Source of the DNA: Leptolyngbyaceae cyanobacterium CSSed165cm_216
GTDB lineage: Bacteria > Cyanobacteriota > Cyanobacteriia > Phormidesmidales > Phormidesmidaceae
NCBI GenBank assembly: GCA_007135385.1
Contig: SLIY01000285.1
Coordinates: forward strand, 1-10,744
Direction: 5' to 3'
Length of the DNA stretch: 10,744 nucleotides
A program made the translations under genes and the position numbers. Below, in pieces: positions 6,701 to 10,744 of this stretch (its first letter is position 1; each line of letters opens with the position of its first letter). The notes below the pieces were generated by a model. That model was given only the letters and a program-made list of their open reading frames with translations, did no database searches and was not told where the DNA came from.

Positions 6701-9700
6701 AACAGGTTATCGGCCGTTACCACTAGAGGTTGATCCGGCTCCAGTGGCAGAGGATCTAGGGCGAGATCGCCCAACAGATTCTCTAGGGTCAGGGACGGAT
6801 CAGACACCGTTAGCTCCACACCAGGGTCGGCCTCGGTATCGGCCTCGGTAGGGGGTGCCGCTGGCCTTGGGCGGGCGATGTCTCCCGCTGGAGTCCAAGG
6901 CGGAATGGGGCCTGGGCGAGGACGCTGGGGCTCAGGCTGCGCATCTGAGCCCATGTCCCCTAAGTCACTCAGGGTCAGCCCTGACTCGCCAACCGCTGGG
7001 GTATCGTCCTCTAGGCTCAGGTTTAGTTCGGCCAGTAAGTTCGCCAGGCTATCTGGGCTGGGTCGCTGATTGGCAGGGCTCTGGGCAGACTCCCTCGGGA
7101 ATAAATCGATTCCTTCGGGGGCCATCTCTAGGGGGGGTAACTCTGGTGACTCTTCTGGATCCGGGAAATCCGCAATTGGGCTGTCAAAAGCTGGGCTGTC
7201 AGACCCAAATTCCTCCAGGCGGCTCGATAACTGATCAGGGCCAGATTCCTGAGGGATGCTGGTCTCAGGGAACAGGTCAATTCCCTCTGGGGCTGGGTCC
7301 AGGTCGGTAGGTTGAGGGGTGACAGCGGTGTCTTGGGTCTCCTCACCAAATAGATCAATGCCCTCCTGGGTGGTGTCCAGGTCAGGGGGTTGGGGTTCCA
7401 CAAAGTTCTGATTGGCGAATAGGTCGATACCACTGGGGCCATCCCCTAAATCGGTCGGCTGGGGTTCGACGTAGGCTGCGTCGGTAAATAGGTTGATCCC
7501 CTCCGTAGTATCGTCTTGCTCTCGGGAGGGGGATTCCCCAGAGGTGGCTTCGGCAAACCAATCGATTCCTTCAGCCGAAAACTCCCCAGGGGTGGCCGCC
7601 AAGTCATCGGCTGGGTCGGTGGTACCCGCCGCCGCTGTCCAATCAGCGACCCCGGTTTCGGGTTCCAGGGTTTCGGCCTCTGGCCGTATGTCGTCCAGGG
7701 CTCGCTCCAAGTCGGGGGGCTGCGGCTCGACCCCAGTCTGGTCAATGTCAGCTTGACCCTCCGTCACGGCTGCTGAGGCGTCCGTCGCCGTGGCGGAGGG
7801 GGCCTGGCCCCATAGGTCTTGGGCTGGGGTAGCGATCGCGTCTTCTGGCCCCACTTGCTCTAGCGATTCAGGGGTAGACTCCAAGTCGGACTGATCGACC
7901 CACCAGTCAGCCGTCTGACTGGCCTCGTTTGCTACCGAGTCTTCTGCTACCGAGCCTTCCGAGGAATCAAGATCGGCGGCAAAGATATCATCATCGCTGC
8001 CATCGTCTGCCAGGGCAAACTCATCGCTAAACAGGTCTGTGCTAAGGGATAGGTTGTCCTGATCTTCTAGGCCTAAACCTGCTAAATCACCAGGCTCTAG
8101 ATCCCTGGGCGCTAGGTCGTCCGGCCCTAGCTGATCAGAGATATCCCTGATTTCAGGGGCTGTCACGTCCCATGGGGTGCGATCGGCCGCCCCGGATTCA
8201 GGCACCCCGGATTCAGCCGGGGCGGCCTCCAGATCGTCAACCCAGTGATCGTTGCCAGGTTCTGAGGCCTCAGCTGCCACTGATTCTGGTGGCGGTACCG
8301 GGTCTTGCCCAGTCGATGTCTCAACCTCTAATGGCGGGGCTGTCACTTCTCTGGCTTCCAGGTCGTCGAGATCCGCTTGCAGCTGAGCGAAAATATCCTC
8401 ATCCACTGACAGTCCATACTGACTGGCATCAGTCGTACTGCCCTGGGTCAGCAAGTCTTCTTCGGCAGGAGCGGCCATAAACTGGCTATCCCTAGCGTCA
8501 TCTAGGAAGGAGTCCTCCGAGGCCAAGGATGATCTGGTCTCTGGGTTGAGGGCTGTTCCCTGCTGGTCCGGCAGCAACTCCGCCAGGGAGGTAATCACAT
8601 CGTCGTCTGGGGTCGCGATCGCAGCCGCATCTGGACCTGCCGACAGTTGGGCCGCTGTTTCGGTCCCCAGAACATCGGCTAGGGTGGCCGCCTCTTCAGG
8701 GGCGATCGCAGCATCCCCCTGGTCCTCCTCTGACGGCTCCATCAGCTGAGCCAGGGCGTCCGCCTCGACCACTGGGGAGGTTGTGGCCAACTCGGGGTTA
8801 TCTCCGATGTCATCTGCGGATTCATTGGCCCCTACATCCATGGCCAGTGCCTCGGGCCAGGCCTCGTCCCCAGCTACCGCTCTAGACTCTGCCGAGTCTG
8901 GGGAACTGCCCCCATCTACTTCAGGTGGTGCAGCCAGGGTTCCGGTGCCAAATAAACTCTGGTACAGGTCATCCAACGCCGAGTCGTTGTCGGCGTTGAG
9001 CTGAATCACCTCGGCATCAGCCGAGAGCATTTGAGGCAAGGACACCGTTGGATTTGGATCAGGATTGGCCACATCCAGTTGTTCCAGCGTCGGTAGGCTG
9101 TCTGCCCCGTCCCCTGGTCCTGCGTCTGGGGCCACCGCCGCTGATAAAACGTCGTCGTCCAGCTGGGCCAGGGTGAGCTCGTCATCCTCAAAGTCTAGGT
9201 CTAAGTCGTCAAGGCCCTCGTCGAGATCGAGGTCATCGAAGGTCAAATCAGTGTCTGTCTGGGCCTCCGCGATCGCCGCTCCTGTTTCTACCTCCCCTGC
9301 GGCCCCATCACCCGTGGGTAGCCCGGGTCGCTGGCCCCTGGGCGGCTCACCGGCATCCAGATAGGCCCGGGCCTCTTGGTTCATTTGTCGGGCCAGATGA
9401 TTAATCAGGGCACTGAACATCATTTCCCCCTGCTGGCCCAGGGTATGCATTTTATTCAGCCCTTGGTTGAGGGAATCTTGGTAGGTATATAGGTTTTGTT
9501 CTAAGGCTTCAAACACTGTCCGTATAGACTGATCCAAATTCAGCACCAGGTGGTCTGTCTGGGCCTGAATTTGGTTCAAGTAGGCTAGCCGTTGAGATGG
9601 GGACAGGCGATCGCCCGGCTCCCGATTGGTCTGCTCAAGGTCCGCTGGTGGCTGGGTTAGATCACCCAACAAATAGGTATTGGCCACCGAAGCCTCCAGC

Positions 9701-10215
9701 CGTTGTACTGATTGCTCCACCTGGTTGGTCAAGTGGGCTTCCAGGTGGCGAGTCAACTGCTGTAGGGTTTCATCCCAGCCTCGATCTGCCCCATTGGGCA
9801 GGGCACCCGCTTCCAGCTGTAGACGCTGTCGCTGCAACTGCTGCACCTCTTGTAGCAACAGCTCTCGCTGTTGGTTCAAGGTGGCGACCTCTTGCCGTAG
9901 GGGATCTAAAATCTGCATGGTTTGCCCCCGCAGATACTGCATTTCTTGCAGGAGCGCTTGCAGGATCTGACTCGCCGTCGCCATGGTGGGATCAACAGGC
10001 AAAGCATCCGTTGCGGCAGATGCCGCATCATCCACTGCCGCATCCGCTGAGATACGAGTGTCTAGATCAGCTAAATAGGCCCGCGCCTTAGCTAGTAATT
10101 GTCGCTGCTGGGTCGCCTCGCTAGCCATGACCCACGGCAACCTCGGTGCAGCCTCCCCTAGGAGCCCGTCAATCTCGGCCACCAAGGCCTCTAGTTCATC
10201 CCGTTGCAGAGTCAC
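3697..10215 (-). CDS. Giant coiled-coil / acidic disordered / Hsp70-actin-fold protein
   Basis: This protein has about 2172 residues; no family name is recognised. GTG at 10215 is preferred as start because AGGAG sits 5 bases upstream; an in-frame TTG at 10242 would add 9 residues. Residues 1-285 are mostly helical and Gln/Leu-rich, with a clear coiled coil around QQRELLLQEVQQLQRQR. Residues 286-1545 are Asp/Glu/Pro/Ser/Ala-rich and probably disordered, with no Lys or Cys and with repeated GIDLF-type motifs. From about 1549 to 2035 lies an Hsp70/actin-type domain: phosphate-1 GLDVGTSG (Asp 1556), connect-1-like FLEDAIATVLSG (Glu 1755), phosphate-2-like LSAGATMTEVG with Ser 1798 where Asp is usual, GDAIDLD (near 1831), and adenosine motif CTGGSASLP (Gly 1986-1987). 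No Hsp70 substrate-binding domain follows; instead there is a tail of about 135 residues with a possible winged-helix-like part (2044-2096). No signal peptide or membrane helix is seen. It is probably a cytoplasmic scaffold or chaperone-like protein, and ATP hydrolysis is uncertain. Confidence 0.85.
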   Translation of the reverse strand: MTLQRDELEALVAEIDGLLGEAAPRLPWVMASEATQQRQLLAKARAYLADLDTRISADAAVDDAASAATDALPVDPTMATASQILQALLQEMQYLRGQTMQILDPLRQEVATLNQQRELLLQEVQQLQRQRLQLEAGALPNGADRGWDETLQQLTRHLEAHLTNQVEQSVQRLEASVANTYLLGDLTQPPADLEQTNREPGDRLSPSQRLAYLNQIQAQTDHLVLNLDQSIRTVFEALEQNLYTYQDSLNQGLNKMHTLGQQGEMMFSALINHLARQMNQEARAYLDAGEPPRGQRPGLPTGDGAAGEVETGAAIAEAQTDTDLTFDDLDLDEGLDDLDLDFEDDELTLAQLDDDVLSAAVAPDAGPGDGADSLPTLEQLDVANPDPNPTVSLPQMLSADAEVIQLNADNDSALDDLYQSLFGTGTLAAPPEVDGGSSPDSAESRAVAGDEAWPEALAMDVGANESADDIGDNPELATTSPVVEADALAQLMEPSEEDQGDAAIAPEEAATLADVLGTETAAQLSAGPDAAAIATPDDDVITSLAELLPDQQGTALNPETRSSLASEDSFLDDARDSQFMAAPAEEDLLTQGSTTDASQYGLSVDEDIFAQLQADLDDLEAREVTAPPLEVETSTGQDPVPPPESVAAEASEPGNDHWVDDLEAAPAESGVPESGAADRTPWDVTAPEIRDISDQLGPDDLAPRDLEPGDLAGLGLEDQDNLSLSTDLFSDEFALADDGSDDDIFAADLDSSEGSVAEDSVANEASQTADWWVDQSDLESTPESLEQVGPEDAIATPAQDLWGQAPSATATDASAAVTEGQADIDQTGVEPQPPDLERALDDIRPEAETLEPETGVADWTAAAGTTDPADDLAATPGEFSAEGIDWFAEATSGESPSREQDDTTEGINLFTDAAYVEPQPTDLGDGPSGIDLFANQNFVEPQPPDLDTTQEGIDLFGEETQDTAVTPQPTDLDPAPEGIDLFPETSIPQESGPDQLSSRLEEFGSDSPAFDSPIADFPDPEESPELPPLEMAPEGIDLFPRESAQSPANQRPSPDSLANLLAELNLSLEDDTPAVGESGLTLSDLGDMGSDAQPEPQRPRPGPIPPWTPAGDIARPRPAAPPTEADTEADPGVELTVSDPSLTLENLLGDLALDPLPLEPDQPLVVTADNLFGSEAMPTDATEAADTSVTAENLFDPAVISADSEPETEPETELIQSAPPDSARQPDVPDSSDTLDDFISANWGVEDPPPAWPEPDLTLETVGLGESPESEPPIPAPGEALELSLTMDDLDLSLDGTTFPGVDEASGVDQPQSPVPETPDLDAQVPDAQVPDAQEWLREISLDNILDTAGENLTNQPEAEFPTAPATPEAFSLDQFDFSLGDEVESLEAAIAPADGLSDVPSDVPTDDISDAPSELDLDTLALADQAGPDRGWHQVEESAELEAVPEAAVPEIEAVPEIVEDVSEVELPPDIELPAGLELPAEIEVSDSAPPLGEFTARADGLPMPTLESDFLTSPMADLDLTAIGTEQVPAAGGLGTEPSATPEPPDALWFLGLDVGTSGLSAVLLDKCSSQAYPIYWIDNAISGATADKFFRLPTLVSVAPSAADGRYQVQSVGASTLTVDWDDATGSDDSEDNSVILKTLKPFLKFGIPVTEAETGDSQPQVQWSDQTQLPLQVFLEGLQALLATLSLPDSSPFTVGAVDLETDKLTQALQQLQGVVVSYPANWPDTYTFNLREVVIGAGLIENPEDIYFLEDAIATVLSGFPDPNEPMPEANSQPLQQQTVYACQWTGGTVVLSAGATMTEVGLVNLPGDRTQLSYDDFMLHSMAYAGDAIDLDMVCHLLHPTERRQRRTPNDYDRAQNGWGWQAAMPELDTARWDDLGLDQLDLPRPAEPDLARRQRLQQRLEASLLGQSTLEAVRHLKIILQHQPQFELELADQHWVVRSKELVDRIILPYIQRINGHFNQLLSKAGLSTHSIKQVICTGGSASLPKITHWLRQKFPEAIIIQDTYHSDRPPSCSRVAYGLANLVRYPQVLDLNRHQYSDMFLLLELLRTSPEQPMPLSGLLHLLNERGINTEACELHIAALLEGRLPPGLLSATTQPVLLPSAASDLSQSLAENPLFKRPNNQIYVPNLGQQQRLQAYMEQLLSDKQQDLVDPLLARLIAISIQA
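5842..5887 (-). repeat. Triple 13-bp repeat encoding AVPE
   Basis: TTCAGGTACTGCT starts at 5842, 5860 and 5875, spaced 18 and 15 bases, always in frame. It encodes AVPE steps in the giant protein and leads into a series of ELPxxIELPxxLELP-like steps read from about 5835 down to 5765. It looks like in-frame expansion of the disordered linker. Confidence 0.85.
6216..6253 (-). repeat. 15-bp tandem repeat encoding VPDAQ
   Basis: GGGCATCTGGCACCT occurs twice head to tail (6216-6230, 6231-6245), followed by 8 bases of a third copy. In the giant gene it encodes VPDAQ repeats. Identity at the DNA level points to recent slippage. Confidence 0.9.
7099..7569 (-). repeat. GI[DN][LW]F motif array in the giant protein
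   Basis: Six copies of GI[DN][LW]F start at residues 883, 906, 929, 952, 978 and 1035 (GTG numbering). The first four are exactly 69 bases (23 residues) apart. Between copies lies VEPQPTDL, VEPQPPDL or TPQPTDL, so the unit is roughly PQPxDL, a short acidic stretch, GIDLF. A further PQPPDL lies upstream near 7720, and related NLF or DLF motifs occur elsewhere in the acidic region (near residues 1140-1175 as ADNLFG and AENLFD). DNA identity between copies is low while the peptide is kept, which argues for selection on the motif rather than recent duplication. Confidence 0.85.
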
Positions 10216-10220
10216 GTCTT

Positions 10221-10225
10221 CTCCT
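10221..10225 (-). promoter_or_regulatory. Shine-Dalgarno choosing GTG over upstream TTG for the giant gene
   Basis: AGGAG on the minus strand stands 5 bases before GTG at 10215-10213. The alternative in-frame TTG at 10242 lacks a comparable site. This places the start at residue V of VTLQRDELEALV. Confidence 0.6.
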
Positions 10226-10410
10226 ATCCCTCTCCCCAACAATGGCCAAAGTGTATGTCAGGTGTCGCCAAAAATCATCCTTAAACCTATGATCTAGCCT
10301 GCCCGATCAGCCAAGCTAATTCCCATGACTTAGCAAAGGTTTGCCATTCTTTAGACGGCCCCTACCGATACCCTTGGCCCATAACAAGACAGTCATCTGA
10401 AGCTCCAGCT

Positions 10411-10437
10411 TGGTCAGACCTGACTGGTCAGACCTGA
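10411..10437. repeat. Tandem repeat containing GGTCAGACC
   Basis: TGGTCAGACCTGA at 10411-10423 recurs at 10425-10437 with one C between copies, a period of 14 bases. Each copy holds the near-palindrome GGTC-A-GACC. It lies about 200 bases upstream of the giant gene and could be a paired protein-binding site. Confidence 0.8.
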
Positions 10438-10464
10438 TTCAGAGTTACCGTCAACTTGACTGGG

Positions 10465-10494
10465 ACCCTTGGCAACCCCACCCTTGGCAACCCC
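10465..10494. repeat. Perfect 15-bp tandem repeat
   Basis: ACCCTTGGCAACCCC occurs twice without a gap (10465-10479, 10480-10494). A 9-base part, ACCCTTGGC, also occurs near 10369. The core TTGGCAA is palindrome-like (TTG-G-CAA). Confidence 0.85.
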
Positions 10495-10499
10495 TAGTC

Positions 10500-10610
10500 C
10501 CGGCCCACCAGCGATGCAAAAGCCACTAGAAGCAAGACGGGCTGCCTAACCAAAGCGGCACAGGAGCATTGAAAGCAGCTTAATTGAGTTCTCTATCAGC
10601 TGGTGTCCGG
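10500..10610. ncRNA. Possible structured RNA element, identity unknown
   Basis: CCGG and CACCAGC (10500-10503, 10506-10512) pair with GCTGGTG and CCGG (10599-10605, 10607-10610), closing about 111 bases with a small internal loop. Inside, GATGC (10513) can pair with GCATT (10566), and TGCC/GGCA forms a small hairpin. It does not match the 4.5S RNA, tmRNA or RNase P motifs I know. It is a weak candidate based on pairing only. Confidence 0.2.
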
Positions 10611-10669
10611 AATTGCCTTGCCACAGGTGTATCTAATCTATGATTGATTTAACCTACAAGACTTAGCTT

Positions 10670-10696
10670 AAACAATTTTCCTGCCAATTGTTTTTT
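10670..10696 (+). terminator. Hairpin followed by six T, terminator or attenuator
   Basis: AAACAATT, loop TTCCTGCC, AATTGTTT form an 8-bp AT-rich stem with the T-run continuing to 10696. It would stop plus-strand transcription just before the possible start codon at 10713. The stem is GC-poor, so efficiency is doubtful. Confidence 0.4.
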
Positions 10697-10712
10697 ACTA
10701 TCGGGGTAGTCA

Positions 10713-10744
10713 ATGGATGCGCGCTATGGCCATCGGGATCTTCA
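10713..10744 (+). CDS. Possible start of a gene running off the right edge
   Basis: ATG at 10713 opens a frame that stays open through the last ten complete codons (MDARYGHRDL). An in-frame TAG lies two codons upstream, and a weak GGGG stands 6 bases before the ATG. It is far too short to identify. If real, it is divergent from the giant gene and shares the intergenic region with it. Confidence 0.3.
   Translation, partial: MDARYGHRDL

Larger units (their letters stand above)
10243..10712. other. Intergenic region with repeats and possible RNA structure
   Basis: About 470 bases have no convincing coding sequence on either strand. It must contain the promoter of the giant gene, but no good -35/-10 pair was found reading leftward. 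It carries two perfect short tandem repeats, a possible closed RNA fold, a plus-strand promoter-like pair (TTGCCA at 10618, TATGAT at 10639, spacer of only 15) and a hairpin with a T-run, each described separately. Confidence 0.7.

Noticed and set aside
6855..7310. 151-codon open frame on the plus strand opposite the acidic linker
   Set aside because: It is a shadow frame: the repetitive composition of the linker creates long stop-free antisense stretches.
7099..7569. Transposon or recent duplication as source of the 69-base periodicity
   Set aside because: There are no inverted ends or target duplications, and copies differ at many third-codon positions while the peptide core is kept.
9597..10091. 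164-codon open frame on the plus strand opposite the giant gene's coiled-coil region
   Set aside because: It is antisense to a well-supported protein region, its translation is Pro/Ala/Trp-rich with no recognisable domain, and it reflects low stop frequency in GC-rich antisense.
10411..10494. CRISPR-like array
   Set aside because: There are only two copies of each unit, with no spacers between them and no cas genes nearby.
10663..10744. Minus-strand open frame from the right edge ending at TAA 10663-10665, which could be the tail of another gene
   Set aside because: Only about 26 codons are visible, with no recognisable sequence; the frame crosses the hairpin with the T-run. The plus-strand ATG at 10713 is an equally weak alternative, so this was not annotated.

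Overview
The window looks like chromosomal DNA from a free-living cyanobacterium of moderately high GC. The palindrome GCGATCGC, the HIP1 element over-represented in many cyanobacterial genomes, occurs 13 times (starts at 12, 636, 1711, 2221, 4168, 4771, 4940, 6041, 7832, 8615, 8702, 9269, 9607). The gene families also fit: a GAF histidine kinase, a thioredoxin and a CbbR/CmpR/NdhR-like LysR regulator. A filamentous, Leptolyngbya-like host is a guess from GC content and is not proven here.

Left part, plus strand: the 3' portion of a GAF-domain sensor histidine kinase enters from the left edge (to 1511). After 54 bases comes a compact thioredoxin (1566-1895). This pair converges on a LysR-type regulator on the minus strand (1908-2921). 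Only 12 bases separate the two stop codons, and a short perfect hairpin spans both stops. The LysR gene starts at TTG behind a strong Shine-Dalgarno. Its upstream gap holds a plausible sigma-70-type promoter whose -10 box lies inside an inverted repeat, a candidate autoregulatory site.

Middle and right, minus strand: a 6.5-kb gene (10215 down to 3697) encodes a protein of about 2172 residues. It has an N-terminal helical/coiled-coil segment of about 285 residues, then about 1260 residues of acidic, low-complexity, apparently disordered sequence without lysine or cysteine. It ends in an Hsp70/actin-fold ATPase-like domain with a distinct helical tail. The disordered part carries a register-locked array of GI[DN][LW]F motifs, four of them exactly 23 residues apart. 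Its stop codon overlaps (ATGA) the start of a 216-residue protein joining a cold-shock RNA-binding domain to a DUF1294 membrane domain, so the two are probably translated together.

Right end (10243-10744): about 470 bases without a convincing gene, holding two perfect short tandem repeats, a region that can fold into a closed RNA-like structure, a hairpin followed by six T, and possibly the first codons of a plus-strand gene leaving the window. The most novel element is the giant Hsp70-like scaffold protein and its coupled cold-shock/membrane partner. No function for the pair can be assigned from sequence alone.
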